Shown here in pieces: positions 31,216 to 43,371 of a stretch of DNA of 64,000 nucleotides. The stretch covers positions 1 to 64,000 of the forward strand of contig QOPG01000005.1 of assembly GCA_003331585.1 (NCBI GenBank). The letters are read 5' to 3'. Origin of the DNA: Gammaproteobacteria bacterium. Its GTDB lineage: Bacteria; Pseudomonadota; Gammaproteobacteria; Steroidobacterales; Woeseiaceae. A program made the position numbers and the translations under genes. The first letter of the stretch is position 1. The number at the start of each line of letters is the position of its first letter. Under the pieces are notes generated by a model. That model had not been told where the DNA came from. It did not search any database and saw nothing but the letters and a program-made list of their open reading frames with translations.

Positions 31216-32562
31216 TTATTTGCCGATACAAAACTCTGAAAATATCTCTCCAAGCAATTCATCACTGGTCATTTCTCCGGTGATTTCTGATAACTCATTT
31301 TTAGCCTGCTTTATGTCCTCTGCGAATAGCTCACCCGCTCTTTGATTTTCTAGTTGAGATTTTCCAACTAGAAAATATTCGTATGATTTCTTTAAAGAAT
31401 CAATGTGCCTGGATCTGGCCGTGAAAATACCGTCCCCTGATAAATTTTCTTGGATTGTAGATTTTATCTTAGTGATGAGGTTTTCAAGACCCTCTCCGTT
31501 TTGTGCCGATATGTTAACTGTCCTCTGATCCATGTTTTTTCTGCTTTTTCCTTGTATTAAATCAATTTTATTATTTGCTACTATGTAATCTAAATCATCA
31601 GGTATATAGCATGTATCTAGCTCTTTATTTGCTGATATATCGTGAACCCAAATAGCTAGATCAACACCTCTTAACAACTTATTGGTTCTTTTGATTCCTT
31701 CTGCTTCGATTGTTTCGGGTGTGTCACGATATCCTGCGGTATCAAAAAAATCGAAAAGAATACCATCTATGTCTACTGAAACATTGAGAATATCTCTCGT
31801 TGTTCCTGCTATATCTGTAACAATTGCCTTATCTGTATCGCTTAATAAATTCAGAAGGCTGGATTTGCCTGCATTTGGGAGGCCTATAATTGCAACCCGA
31901 ACTCCATTTCTTAATATTTCTCCAGAAGATGCGCCAGAAATTAGGGATTTGTAAAGTGAGTTGCAAGATGATATTTCATCAATTAATTTTTCATCAGCCA
32001 AAAAATCGATATCTTCTTCTGGAAAATCTATTGATGCCTCTACAAATAATCTTAATTTGGTTAATTGCTCATCTAATGATTTTACCAAATTTGAAAATTT
32101 CCCAGTCAGTGATTGGATTGCCGCTTTAGCTGATCTTTTGGTTCCGCTATTAATAAGATCGGCGACTGCTTCCGCTTGTGTTAAATCAATCTTACCATTG
32201 AGATATGCCCTTTTTGTAAACTCACCCGGTTGTGCTTGTCTCGCACCTAGACTGATTATTTCTTCTATAATTGAATTTCCAATAATTGAACCCCCGTGAG
32301 CATGTAATTCCAATATTGACTCACCAGTATATGAATTGGGCGCCGGAAAATAGAGAGCTATGCCTACGTCAATAGTTTCTTTGTTTTTATTTTTAAATTT
32401 TGTGTAAGTGGCGACTCTTGGTTCAGGCAGACTTTGTAACAATATAGATGCAATTTCTTCGGTATCGGGTCCTGAAACCCTAATAACATTCACTCCGGCA
32501 CTCCCTTCGCCTGATGCTGAGGCAACAATTGTGTCTTCGATATATATTTTTTCGTTAGGCAT
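31216..32562 (-). CDS. mnmE: tRNA modification GTPase MnmE
   Basis: GTPase that works with MnmG on wobble uridines. The 448 residues have the N-terminal tetrahydrofolate-binding domain (DTIVASASGEGSAGVNVIRVSGP) and a G domain with GLPNAGKSSLLN, DTAG and NNKID. The C-terminus FCIGK carries the catalytic Cys three residues from the end. It is preceded by yidC with a 47-base gap in the standard order. Confidence 0.97.
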   Translation of the reverse strand: MPNEKIYIEDTIVASASGEGSAGVNVIRVSGPDTEEIASILLQSLPEPRVATYTKFKNKNKETIDVGIALYFPAPNSYTGESILELHAHGGSIIGNSIIEEIISLGARQAQPGEFTKRAYLNGKIDLTQAEAVADLINSGTKRSAKAAIQSLTGKFSNLVKSLDEQLTKLRLFVEASIDFPEEDIDFLADEKLIDEISSCNSLYKSLISGASSGEILRNGVRVAIIGLPNAGKSSLLNLLSDTDKAIVTDIAGTTRDILNVSVDIDGILFDFFDTAGYRDTPETIEAEGIKRTNKLLRGVDLAIWVHDISANKELDTCYIPDDLDYIVANNKIDLIQGKSRKNMDQRTVNISAQNGEGLENLITKIKSTIQENLSGDGIFTARSRHIDSLKKSYEYFLVGKSQLENQRAGELFAEDIKQAKNELSEITGEMTSDELLGEIFSEFCIGK

Positions 32563-32609
32563 TTTATTATACCTATGATGGTTTTATTGCTTCTTATTTA
32601 TTGGCCTGT

Positions 32610-34289
32610 TTATGTGGAGCCAGTTGCACCATATTTTTTATTTATAAGCCATTGTTGGAAAATTGATAAAACTGTATTTGTTACCCAATAAAGAACAAGC
32701 CCTGAAGGAAAAAAAGCAAACATTACCGAAAACATTAATGGCATGATCTGCATAACTTTTGCTTGCATTGGGTCTGCCGGTGCTGGATTTAACTTTGTTT
32801 GAAAAAACATAGCGCCAGCCATTATTAGGGGCAATACAAAATAGGGGTCCTTAGATGACAAATCTGTTAGCCAAAAGACAAATGGTGCTTGTCTCATCTC
32901 TACACTTTCTAGCAAAACCCAATAAAATGCTAAAAAAAATGGCATTTGAATTAACATTGGCATGCAGCCTGCAGCTGGATTGACTTTCTCTCTCTTATAG
33001 AGCTCCATAGTTGCTCTTCCCAGCTCCGTCCGATTATCTTTATAGCGCTCTTGTATTGACTTTAGTCTGGGAGCAAGAACTCTCATTTTTGCCATTGACT
33101 TACCCGATTTTTCGGTAAGCTTGTAAAACAAAAGCTTGATTACAAGTGTAGTCAATATAATTGAGAATCCCCAATTGTTAACAAATGAATAAATTAGGCT
33201 CAACAACCAAAAAAGAGGGTCAGACAATATTGTTAAAAATCCATAATCGACAGTAAGCTTAAGAGATGGAGAAATTTCTTCCATTTGTGATTGAAGTTTT
33301 GGCCCTATAAATACATCTTGAGAGAATGTTCTCCTTTCTCCAGTATTAATTGAACTGAGTGGACCAATAAAACTAGATATGGTTTTTGTTTGATCTGCAT
33401 TTACCTGGTATTTGTATTCTTCATTTGCATTTGGAATAATCGCGCTAACAAAATGATGTTGAATCGAACCTAGCCATCCGTTTTTTGCATTAAAATTATA
33501 TGCACCCTCGTCAGCCAAATCAGACGAATCGAGTTTGTCGCTTTTTTCACCATCATAAATTACTGGGCCATCAAACGAAAAGCTCTCAACATCAAACATG
33601 GATCTTTCGTCTTGATTAATTCTTCTAACTAATTGAGAGTATTGAGCGCCTCTCCAAATACGATTTGATTCATTTTCAACTGTATGCTCTATTGAGACTC
33701 GATAGCTTCCATTATTAAATCTGAATCGTTTAACGACTCTAATCCCGCTCCCGTCTTCCCAATAGAAAGGAACAATCAACTCTCCGCTATGAGTCAGCTC
33801 ATAAGTGGATGAGTTTGTTTCATAGCTTACTAGATGATTTGGCTCACTATCTTGATCTGGAGATCTCAGTCCTGACTGAATAAGCCCAAAATTATCAGAA
33901 CTTGATCCTATTAACTCAACAGCCTCATCTGGACGATCTTTTGATTTTGGATAAGATACCAACTTGATTTGCTGAAGAGTTGCACCTTTTTTATCTATTA
34001 AAATATCAAATACGTCTGTTTTTATTGAAACCAAATTATCTTGAGACGTTACTTCATCATCGAGAGTTATACTCAATGCTTCGATTTCTTGTTGGTTCGG
34101 GACATCGTTTAATTCTAATAAGTCGTCTCCGGCACCAGCTGTGAACTTCTGTGGAACTTGATCAAGAGAAATGGTTTGATCATCTGCATATGAATATTCA
34201 TCATTAGTTGTGAGCATCCAAGCCTGGTAATTTAGAAAAACCATAAACCCAAAAAATGACCATATTAATATTCTTTGATTATTTTCCAA
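32610..34289 (-). CDS. yidC: Membrane protein insertase YidC
   Basis: Inserts proteins such as ATP synthase c subunit into the inner membrane. The protein has a large periplasmic domain between the first membrane helix and five C-terminal helices containing the conserved Arg-bearing region near SGKSMAKMRVLAPRL and the KVNPAAGCMPMLIQMPFF stretch. I choose TTG 34289 (MENNQRILIW) because AGGGG lies 7 bases upstream, partly within the rnpA stop region, and the N-terminus then resembles E. coli YidC. A longer TTG frame from 34316 overlaps rnpA. Length is 559 residues. The yidD gene usually found between rnpA and yidC is absent. Confidence 0.94.
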   Translation of the reverse strand: MENNQRILIWSFFGFMVFLNYQAWMLTTNDEYSYADDQTISLDQVPQKFTAGAGDDLLELNDVPNQQEIEALSITLDDEVTSQDNLVSIKTDVFDILIDKKGATLQQIKLVSYPKSKDRPDEAVELIGSSSDNFGLIQSGLRSPDQDSEPNHLVSYETNSSTYELTHSGELIVPFYWEDGSGIRVVKRFRFNNGSYRVSIEHTVENESNRIWRGAQYSQLVRRINQDERSMFDVESFSFDGPVIYDGEKSDKLDSSDLADEGAYNFNAKNGWLGSIQHHFVSAIIPNANEEYKYQVNADQTKTISSFIGPLSSINTGERRTFSQDVFIGPKLQSQMEEISPSLKLTVDYGFLTILSDPLFWLLSLIYSFVNNWGFSIILTTLVIKLLFYKLTEKSGKSMAKMRVLAPRLKSIQERYKDNRTELGRATMELYKREKVNPAAGCMPMLIQMPFFLAFYWVLLESVEMRQAPFVFWLTDLSSKDPYFVLPLIMAGAMFFQTKLNPAPADPMQAKVMQIMPLMFSVMFAFFPSGLVLYWVTNTVLSIFQQWLINKKYGATGST

Positions 34290-34294
34290 TTTGT

Positions 34295-34639
34295 TTACCC
34301 CTGGATCTTTTGCCAATGATTTTTAAGACTTTTTCTTAGCATACTCGAATCACCATTATAAGTTGTGTGTTTGTTTAAAACCACAACATCATATCCATTT
34401 AGTGAGTTTTTATTAGTACGAAATGACTCTCTTATTATTCTTTTTATCTTGTTTCGATTGACCGCTAATTTACATTTTTTTTTTGAAATTACCAATCCAA
34501 GTCGTGAATAACTTTTATTGTTTTTGCAAAATAGTAAAGTAAAATATTTATCGCTTGTCTTTGACGGGCTCTGAAAAACAGAATCGAATTTTTTCTTATC
34601 TAGTAGCCGGTTTTTCTTTTTAAGACTTGCGCATTCCAC
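34295..34639 (-). CDS. rnpA: Ribonuclease P protein component
   Basis: Basic protein partner of the RNase P ribozyme for tRNA 5' maturation. The 114 residues contain RLGLVISKKKCKLAVNRNKIKRIIRESFR, the RNR-type signature, in the middle. The start is GTG 34639; no in-frame ATG is available nearby. It lies 36 bases downstream of rpmH and 5 bases upstream of the chosen yidC start. No convincing Shine-Dalgarno site was found. Confidence 0.94.
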   Translation of the reverse strand: MECASLKKKNRLLDKKKFDSVFQSPSKTSDKYFTLLFCKNNKSYSRLGLVISKKKCKLAVNRNKIKRIIRESFRTNKNSLNGYDVVVLNKHTTYNGDSSMLRKSLKNHWQKIQG

Positions 34640-34675
34640 AAGAGAGTTGTTTTTATTTTTTGTAGGCAGTGAAGT

Positions 34676-34819
34676 TTATGCGTGTGATGGTGTAAGCTTT
34701 ATACGGCCTTTCGCGCGACGTCTATTTATCACAGCTCTTCCCGCTTTTGTTGCCATACGCGACCTAAAACCATGTGTGCGCGCCCTTTTTAAATTACTTG
34801 GTTGAAATGTTCTTTTCAT
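34676..34819 (-). CDS. rpmH: 50S ribosomal protein L34
   Basis: Small, very basic ribosomal protein of 47 residues. It begins [18 protein letters not shown] and continues with [20 protein letters not shown], which matches L34 throughout; it has a three-residue C-terminal tail (SHA). AGGT lies 6 bases before the ATG. It is the first gene of the minus-strand run that starts at the origin. Confidence 0.97.
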   Translation of the reverse strand: MKRTFQPSNLKRARTHGFRSRMATKAGRAVINRRRAKGRIKLTPSHA

Positions 34820-35008
34820 TTGTTTTACCTGAGCACGATTCTACTTAAAGAATCTATAAAAATGAGGCGGAAAGGTTACTTGCGCTTAATAATCATGTCA
34901 ACCAAAAGAACATAAATTTTTTACATTATAATAGTTCTTGAAGCTGTGGATAACTTAGCATATAAATTATAGACTTAAAGTGTTTTCACCCTGCAATTAG
35001 AAGTGATA
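34820..35008. other. rpmH-dnaA divergent gap, candidate origin element
   Basis: AT-rich divergent region between rpmH and dnaA. It holds one perfect DnaA box (TGTGGATAA, 34945-34953, the reverse of TTATCCACA). A TATAAT at 34927-34932 could be a dnaA promoter -10, but no clear -35 is seen. Genes to the left run leftward and those to the right run rightward, as expected at a replication origin. Confidence 0.5.
34873..34901 (-). promoter_or_regulatory. Candidate rpmH promoter
   Basis: Reading the minus strand, a perfect TTGACA (34896-34901) is followed after 17 bases by TAACCT (34873-34878), about 50 bases upstream of rpmH. The -35 is ideal but the -10 is weak, so the site is plausible only. 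It could drive rpmH-rnpA-yidC and the long run behind them. Confidence 0.4.
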
Positions 35009-36346
35009 ATGTTATCTAGCGACAAACAAATTTGGCTAAAATGCCTTAATAGCTTGAAAGGAGAGGTTCCTGAGAAGCTCTTCAATACTTGGATTAGGCC
35101 GATTCAATCAATCGAAGAAGAAGACAGCCTACAGCTATTAGCGCCAAATAACTTTGTTTTAAAAAAGGTAAATGAAGATTATATAGAACGAATAAAAGAG
35201 ATAGTTTTAAGCCAGAACAGCGCAGTTGATGTTTCAATAACGGTCGGCTCCCGAGATAACACAAGTACTACCCCTGAAATCAAAATGCATGATGTGCCGG
35301 AACGCAAGGAAATTCTCCCATCTATTCAAAGCAGGCTGAACTCAGGCTTTACTTTCGATGCATTTGTTGAAGGAAAGAGTAACCAGCTAGCAAAGGCTGC
35401 GGCTATTCAAGTTTCTGAAAATTTGGGTAATTCATATAACCCCTTATTTATCTATGGCGGGGTTGGCTTAGGAAAAACCCATCTTATGCAAGCGGTGGGA
35501 AACGCTGTTATGACAAAACAACCTGGTGCACGCGTAAGTTACGTTCATTCAGAAAGGTTCGTAGGGGATATGGTTCGTGGGCTCCAGCACAACACAATCT
35601 CTGATTTTAAGAGATCGTATAGGTCTCTTGATGCCTTATTAATAGATGACATTCAGTTTTTTGCGGGAAAAGAGCGTTCACAAGAAGAGTTTTTTCATAC
35701 ATTCAATGCGCTGCTTGAGGGGCAGAAACAAATTATACTAACTTGTGACAGATACCCAAAAGAGGTAAGCGGACTTGAAGAAAGGCTCAAGTCAAGGTTT
35801 GGTTGGGGCTTAACTGTGGCCATTGAGCCGCCCGAATTAGAAACATCTGTAGCAATTTTGATGAAAAAAGCGAGCATTGAATCGGTTGTTCTGCCAGAAG
35901 AGGTTGCTTTTTTTATAGCAAAGAGAATACGATCGAATATAAGAGAGCTTGAAGGCGCTCTTCGAAGGGTGGTAGCAAACTCACAGTTCACTGGGTCTGA
36001 GATAACGCTTGAATTTGCTAAACAGGCCCTAAAAGACCTGCTTTCAATGCAAGAAAGATTGGTGTCTATTGAAAATATTCAAAAAACAGTAGCAGATTAT
36101 TTTAAACTAAGGGTTGCAGACCTACTGTCAAAAAGAAGAAGTCGATCTGTGGCGAGACCAAGACAAATTGCGATGACGTTGGCAAAAGAGCTAACTAACC
36201 ACAGCTTACCAGAAATTGGAGACGCTTTTGGTGGAAGGGATCACACTACAGTTTTACATGGTTATAGGCGTATAATAGAGCTTAGAAAGACAGAGAACAG
36301 GGTTAATGAGGACTACTTAAACCTGTTGAGAACCTTGACAGGATAA
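35009..36346 (+). CDS. dnaA: Chromosomal replication initiator DnaA
   Basis: AAA+ initiator that binds DnaA boxes and melts the origin. The protein has about 445 residues. Domain I opens [24 protein letters not shown]. The Walker A motif is GGVGLGKTH, Walker B is [14 protein letters not shown], and the C-terminal DNA-binding signature is [16 protein letters not shown] prefer ATG 35009; a GTG two codons earlier (35003) is also open. Genes flip orientation immediately to its left. Confidence 0.97.
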   Translation: MLSSDKQIWLKCLNSLKGEVPEKLFNTWIRPIQSIEEEDSLQLLAPNNFVLKKVNEDYIERIKEIVLSQNSAVDVSITVGSRDNTSTTPEIKMHDVPERKEILPSIQSRLNSGFTFDAFVEGKSNQLAKAAAIQVSENLGNSYNPLFIYGGVGLGKTHLMQAVGNAVMTKQPGARVSYVHSERFVGDMVRGLQHNTISDFKRSYRSLDALLIDDIQFFAGKERSQEEFFHTFNALLEGQKQIILTCDRYPKEVSGLEERLKSRFGWGLTVAIEPPELETSVAILMKKASIESVVLPEEVAFFIAKRIRSNIRELEGALRRVVANSQFTGSEITLEFAKQALKDLLSMQERLVSIENIQKTVADYFKLRVADLLSKRRSRSVARPRQIAMTLAKELTNHSLPEIGDAFGGRDHTTVLHGYRRIIELRKTENRVNEDYLNLLRTLTG

Positions 36347-36554
36347 GTGAATAAACTGTTGATAAAACAAAAGGAAAAAGATATCCACATTATATTAACA
36401 AAAAATAAGCTTGTATTACAAAAATATTTCTATGTATTAATGTGTTCTAAATTATTGATTAATATATTAAAAGAAAATATATCCACAACCATATCTAACC
36501 CTAATAATAATAATAAGTATAATATATTCCCTATGATATTAACAGGATAAATAA
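36347..36554. other. dnaA-dnaN gap, candidate origin with DnaA-box-like sites
   Basis: A 208-base, very AT-rich gap. It contains TGTTGATAA (36358-36366) and two copies of ATATCCACA (36381-36389 and 36479-36487), each one base from the TTATNCACA consensus. A long A/T stretch between them could unwind, and a short AATAATAATAATAA run follows. A small open frame here looks non-coding. Near-consensus boxes also occur elsewhere in this AT-rich sequence (for example 54344-54352), so the assignment rests on position as well. Confidence 0.5.
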
Positions 36555-37658
36555 ATGAAAATCGATGTAAAAAGAGATGATTTACTACAATCACTACAAT
36601 CAGTAATAGGTGTTGTTGAACGGAAACAAACCATGCCTATTCTGGCAAATGTCTTAATTAATATAAAGACTGATCATTATTCAGTAACCGCAACTGATTT
36701 GGAAGTAGAATTAATTTCGTACGTTTATTCAAACAATACAGAAGAATTCTCTTTTACCGCGCCCGGGAGAAAGCTTTTGGACATCTGCCGTGCACTTCCA
36801 GCTGATTCATCTGTTCAAATCAAGAGTAATGACAATAAAATTCAAGTTTTGTCCGGAAAGAGCAAGTTTAACTTAACCACTTTACCTGAAAATGAGTTTC
36901 CTGTTATCAAAGACATACAATGCAATGATGAAATCACTATCAAACAAGATAGATTGAAACAAATTATTGATAAGACACACTTTTCTATGGCTCAACAAGA
37001 TGTTAGATATTATCTAAACGGACTACTAATAGAGCTTGAATCAGAAAAAATAAGAGCAGTTGCAACGGACGGACATAGGTTAGCGCTTTCCAGCTCAAAA
37101 ATGGAAGGTGATAATGAAAAGGAAAGAGGTACTCAGGTTATACTTCCAAGGAAAGGTGTAATGGAGTTACAAAGGCTTCTTGACGGACAAAATGAAATAA
37201 AAGTTAGACTTAGTGACAACCATATCCAGGTGAAATTCGAAACAGTTTCATTTACATCTAAACTTATTGATGGAAAGTTTCCAGAGTATGGGAGAGTAAT
37301 ACCATCCAACACAGAGAATAAACTTATAGCAAGCAAAAATGATCTTAAAACTGCGTTATCTAGGGCTGCAATTCTTTCAAATGAAAAATATCGTGGAATT
37401 AGGCTCATTATAAAAACCAACGAGCTAATGATACAGGCCCATAATCCTGAGCAAGAGAAGGCTGAAGAAAGTATAGTAATAGAATACCAGGGAAACGATA
37501 TTGAAATTGGATTCAACGTAACCTATCTTATCGATGCCCTTAATGTTGTGGGTTCAGACAAAGTTATCTTGTCAGTTGTCGATAATAATTCTAGTTGCTT
37601 AATATCAGACCCAGATGACGAAACATCGAAATTTGTCATAATGCCAATGCGATTATAA
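36555..37658 (+). CDS. dnaN: DNA polymerase III beta sliding clamp
   Basis: Ring-shaped clamp that tethers the polymerase. It has 367 residues, within the usual range, and three repeated clamp domains. MKIDVKRDDLLQSLQSVIGVVERKQTMPILANVL is the conserved start, VATDGHRLALS near residue 173 is a typical motif, and the C-terminus ends VIMPMRL as in most clamps. It lies between dnaA and recF. Confidence 0.98.
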   Translation: MKIDVKRDDLLQSLQSVIGVVERKQTMPILANVLINIKTDHYSVTATDLEVELISYVYSNNTEEFSFTAPGRKLLDICRALPADSSVQIKSNDNKIQVLSGKSKFNLTTLPENEFPVIKDIQCNDEITIKQDRLKQIIDKTHFSMAQQDVRYYLNGLLIELESEKIRAVATDGHRLALSSSKMEGDNEKERGTQVILPRKGVMELQRLLDGQNEIKVRLSDNHIQVKFETVSFTSKLIDGKFPEYGRVIPSNTENKLIASKNDLKTALSRAAILSNEKYRGIRLIIKTNELMIQAHNPEQEKAEESIVIEYQGNDIEIGFNVTYLIDALNVVGSDKVILSVVDNNSSCLISDPDDETSKFVIMPMRL

Positions 37659-37665
37659 AAGAACC

Positions 37666-38730
37666 TTGTTTCTAAAGCTCTTAAAAGCAGAGGATTTTCG
37701 CTTATTCGAGTCTGTTGAGCTTGATTTCGATAGAAATCATAACTTGATTTTCGGTGATAACGCCTCAGGAAAGACAACGATCCTTGAGGCAATCTCTTAC
37801 CTTGGAAGAGGGCGGTCTTTTCGAAACCCAAAAATAGCGGATATAGTTAGGTGGGGCTCAGATGATTTGCTCGTGTATGGCAAAGTTGAGAATAATGCGC
37901 AATATACATCTATCGGTGTAATGAATGGTAAAGGGGGCCTTCAGTCCAGTATTAATGGTGACCACAGTCTTGGTATAGCAGGTTTAGCAAAGGCCCTACC
38001 TCTTCAGGTAATTGATCCTAACTCACACAATTTAATAAGTGGCTCTCCGGAAGAGAGGAGGCGCTATATTGACTGGATATTGTTTCACGTGGAACCAAAA
38101 TACATAGAAATATGGAGAAAGTACAAAAGAGCACTCAAACAAAGAAACGCCGCTTTAAAAAATATTTCTGATAAAAATGAGATTGAGTATTGGAATAAAG
38201 GGTTATCTGAATATGGTGAACAAATTAATAAATTGAGAGAAGATGTTTTCATAATTATAGAGCCAGTCATAATAGAAAACGCATATGATCTAATTGGCTC
38301 TAGCATATCAATGATTTTTGAAAAAGGGTGGAGTAAAGAGAAGAGCTTGCTTGATAGTCTAAACTTAAACTTAAAAAGAGATATACAATATAAAAACACA
38401 ACATGCGGACCTCATAGAGCAGATATAAGGGTTGTATTGGAGGCTGGTACGGCAAAAGATTTTGTTTCAAGAGGCCAGCAAAAACTTCTTGCATGCGCAT
38501 TAATTACAGCTTCTGTGGAAATTGTACAAATGTATAATGACAAGCCATTGTTGTTGTTAGTTGATGACCCAAAAGCTGAGCTAGATCGTCATTCAACAAG
38601 CAAGCTTATGAAAAAGATAGCTAAACTAGATAGCCAAGTAATTGCAACCTCCATTGATCCAGAAGAGTATTTGTTTGAAGGTAAGTTAAAATTGTTTCAC
38701 GTGGAACATAAAAAAATAAAATCCATATAA
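37666..38730 (+). CDS. recF: DNA replication and repair protein RecF
   Basis: SMC-like ATPase that helps load RecA at gaps. The 354 residues show Walker A FGDNASGKTT near 30-39, a signature region SRGQQKLLACAL, and Walker B LLLVDDPKAELD. The start is TTG 37666, seven bases after the dnaN stop; the N-terminal MFLKLLKAEDFRLFESVEL aligns with RecF, so this start is credible although rare. Two parS-like sequences lie within the coding sequence, the second near its 3' end. Confidence 0.95.
   Translation: MFLKLLKAEDFRLFESVELDFDRNHNLIFGDNASGKTTILEAISYLGRGRSFRNPKIADIVRWGSDDLLVYGKVENNAQYTSIGVMNGKGGLQSSINGDHSLGIAGLAKALPLQVIDPNSHNLISGSPEERRRYIDWILFHVEPKYIEIWRKYKRALKQRNAALKNISDKNEIEYWNKGLSEYGEQINKLREDVFIIIEPVIIENAYDLIGSSISMIFEKGWSKEKSLLDSLNLNLKRDIQYKNTTCGPHRADIRVVLEAGTAKDFVSRGQQKLLACALITASVEIVQMYNDKPLLLLVDDPKAELDRHSTSKLMKKIAKLDSQVIATSIDPEEYLFEGKLKLFHVEHKKIKSI
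38081..38096. promoter_or_regulatory. parS-like ParB-binding site 1
   Basis: TGTTTCACGTGGAACC, a near-perfect inverted repeat around CACGTG inside recF. It matches known chromosomal parS (TGTTNCACGTGNAACA) except at the last base. parB and parA are in this window. Confidence 0.7.
38693..38708. promoter_or_regulatory. parS-like ParB-binding site 2
   Basis: TGTTTCACGTGGAACA at the 3' end of recF. It fits the chromosomal parS consensus TGTTNCACGTGNAACA at every position, with one asymmetric base in the dyad. It is 612 bases from the first site. Confidence 0.82.
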
Positions 38731-38836
38731 ATCAATAGTTTATATATTATTAAGCCAGATCTAGAAATAAAATTACTCTCAGTTTATTCGTATTAAATAT
38801 CCACTAATTATATGAAAAATGTTATCATTGTAATAA

Positions 38837-41290
<2,454 letters not shown>

Positions 41291-41296
41291 AATTTC

Positions 41297-42013
41297 TCAT
41301 GAGTGATGATGTTCACTAATATCTTTCATCTTTTCGTCAATCCAAAACTTTACATCGTCAATAACATCTTTCGGTGCTAGATCGCATGTTTCTATAGGCT
41401 TTCCTATACAAAATCTTATTGTACCTGGTTTCTTTTGCAGGGTGCCACTCTTCCAAAAATCTTCTGCATTATGAGCAACAGGCACAATACAAACGCCCGC
41501 TTCTCTGGCTAATGCAGCGCCACTGATACCATATCTTTTTGTTTCGCCAGGCATCATTCTTGTTCCTTCTGGAAATATTGTGATCCATATTCCTTGCTTT
41601 AATCGTTCTTTTCCTTGTCTTATAACTTGAGTGACTGCACTTCTTCCGCTTTTTCTATCAATCGAAATTGCTTTAAGGTTTTTTAATGCGAGCCCAAAAA
41701 TTGGTATCCAATTTAATTCTTTCTTAACAATCCATGTTTGTTGAGGAAATACAACAAGCTGAGCATAAGCCTCAAAAACACTCGAATGTCTAATCATAAT
41801 AACACTTGGAGTTTTTGGGATATTTTCAACGCCCTCCAATTTAAACTTAAGGCCACAGATTTTAGATCCAGCCCATATCATTCCCGAACCCCAACTTCGT
41901 GCAATTTTGAATTTGGATGAATAAGTATTAGGAAGAATAACGACTAACAGACTCGCAATAAGAACAGAACAATAAAAATAAATTTGAAATATTAATGATT
42001 TTATCAATATCAC
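41297..42013 (-). CDS. plsC: 1-acyl-sn-glycerol-3-phosphate acyltransferase
   Basis: Membrane acyltransferase that makes phosphatidic acid. The 238 residues start with a hydrophobic helix (about 5-25). Motif I is RHSSVFEAY, an H-x4-E variant also seen in the origin-linked subgroup, and motif III is FPEGTRM. The GTG start overlaps the glyS stop by one base (TAGTG), so it is translated after the synthetase. It converges on gyrB with a 6-base gap. Gammaproteobacteria such as Pseudomonas also carry a plsC gene between gyrB and the glycyl-tRNA synthetase genes. Confidence 0.9.
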   Translation of the reverse strand: MILIKSLIFQIYFYCSVLIASLLVVILPNTYSSKFKIARSWGSGMIWAGSKICGLKFKLEGVENIPKTPSVIMIRHSSVFEAYAQLVVFPQQTWIVKKELNWIPIFGLALKNLKAISIDRKSGRSAVTQVIRQGKERLKQGIWITIFPEGTRMMPGETKRYGISGAALAREAGVCIVPVAHNAEDFWKSGTLQKKPGTIRFCIGKPIETCDLAPKDVIDDVKFWIDEKMKDISEHHHS

Positions 42014-43371
42014 TATATTGTTTTTGCTTCTATATAGTTTCTAAAATATGCAGGGATGTCATCTAATTTCATTCTGCTTTGTTTCATTGTATCTCTGTCT
42101 CTAATTGTCACACTTTGATCATCTAAGGTTTCAAAATCTATTGTTATACAAAGAGGCGTTCCAATTTCATCATGCTTACGATAACTTTTACCTATATTAC
42201 CTGTATTTTCGAATATAACTCTACCTAGTTTTTGTTGTTGTAAGGTTGATTTCAGGGCTAACGCTTTTTGAACAAGATCATCGTTATTTCTTTTTAGTGG
42301 AATGACTGCTGCTTTAATTGGTGCAAGATGAGGCTTAAATGCTAGGACAATTCTTTCTTTTCCATTATCAAGTTTCTCCTTTTTATATGACTCATTCAAA
42401 ATTGCCAATACTCCGCGATCGACTCCTGCAGATGGCTCAATGACAAACGGTATTTCCCATTTCTTTGTCTCTTTATTTTGGATTGCAAGCCTGCTGTTTG
42501 AGTTCTTATTGTTCATTACGTTGGAATGTATTTTGATGTTTTCTTGATCTTTAGTGTGAGAGCCAAGATCAAAGTCTGTTCTGTTTGCAATACCCTCTAG
42601 TTCTTCTAGTCCATGAGGAAACTTATACATGATATCGACCGTAGCTTTTGAATAATGAGCTAATTCGTCATCTGGGACATAAAGAATTTCCATATTTTTT
42701 TTGCTTACACCTTGATCTATCCACCACTGTATCCTTAGGTTAGTCCATGTCTTATGCCACTCTTCATCGGAACCTTCTATAACAAAAAACTCAAGCTCCA
42801 TTTGCTCAAATTCTCTGACTCTAAATATAAAATTTCTTGGAGTAATTTCATTTCTAAAAGCCTTACCAATTTGTGCAATACCAAATGGCAAATGATGTGG
42901 AGTTGAATCCAAAACATTTTTGAAATTTACAAATATTTGCTGCGCTGTTTCTGGCCTTAGGTAAGCAAATGAACTACCATCATCAATTGGCCCCATGGTT
43001 GTTTTGAACATTAGATTAAATTGACGAGGTTCTGTTAAATCTTCTTTTTTGCAATAATCTGGAACTTGATCCGCTCTAAACCTTTCACCGCAGGATTTAC
43101 AATCAACCATTGGATCAGAAAATGTGTCTTCATGCCCTGATTGTTTCAGCACTTCGGGGCTGGTTAATATAGCAGCATCTAAGCCTTCAATGTCGTCTCT
43201 TTCGTAAACCATTGAACTCCACCAAGATTGTTTTAGATTATTTTTAAGCTCTGTGCCAAGAGGACCGTAATCATATAAGCCTTGAAGGCCTCCATATATC
43301 TCATTTGACTGAAATATAAATCCTCTTCTTTTGCAAAGAGCAACCAATTCATCCATTGTTTTTGCTGTCAT
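42013..43371 (-). CDS. glyS: Glycyl-tRNA synthetase, single-chain alpha2 type
   Basis: Charges tRNA-Gly. This is the class II homodimeric form found in Thermus, Actinobacteria and eukaryotes, not the alpha2beta2 GlyQ/GlyS typical of gammaproteobacteria. The start [18 protein letters not shown], then [20 protein letters not shown], is close to what I recall of the Thermus enzyme. That is why I choose ATG 43371; an upstream ATG at 43431 would add 20 unconserved residues. Other visible motifs are [11 protein letters not shown], a CKSCGERF segment, [25 protein letters not shown] and [14 protein letters not shown]. Length is 452 residues. It overlaps plsC. Confidence 0.92.
   Translation of the reverse strand: MTAKTMDELVALCKRRGFIFQSNEIYGGLQGLYDYGPLGTELKNNLKQSWWSSMVYERDDIEGLDAAILTSPEVLKQSGHEDTFSDPMVDCKSCGERFRADQVPDYCKKEDLTEPRQFNLMFKTTMGPIDDGSSFAYLRPETAQQIFVNFKNVLDSTPHHLPFGIAQIGKAFRNEITPRNFIFRVREFEQMELEFFVIEGSDEEWHKTWTNLRIQWWIDQGVSKKNMEILYVPDDELAHYSKATVDIMYKFPHGLEELEGIANRTDFDLGSHTKDQENIKIHSNVMNNKNSNSRLAIQNKETKKWEIPFVIEPSAGVDRGVLAILNESYKKEKLDNGKERIVLAFKPHLAPIKAAVIPLKRNNDDLVQKALALKSTLQQQKLGRVIFENTGNIGKSYRKHDEIGTPLCITIDFETLDDQSVTIRDRDTMKQSRMKLDDIPAYFRNYIEAKTI

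Noticed and set aside
36347-36550. Small open frame in the dnaA-dnaN gap
   Set aside because: Low-complexity AT-rich sequence with DnaA-box-like sites; no ribosome site and no recognisable protein.
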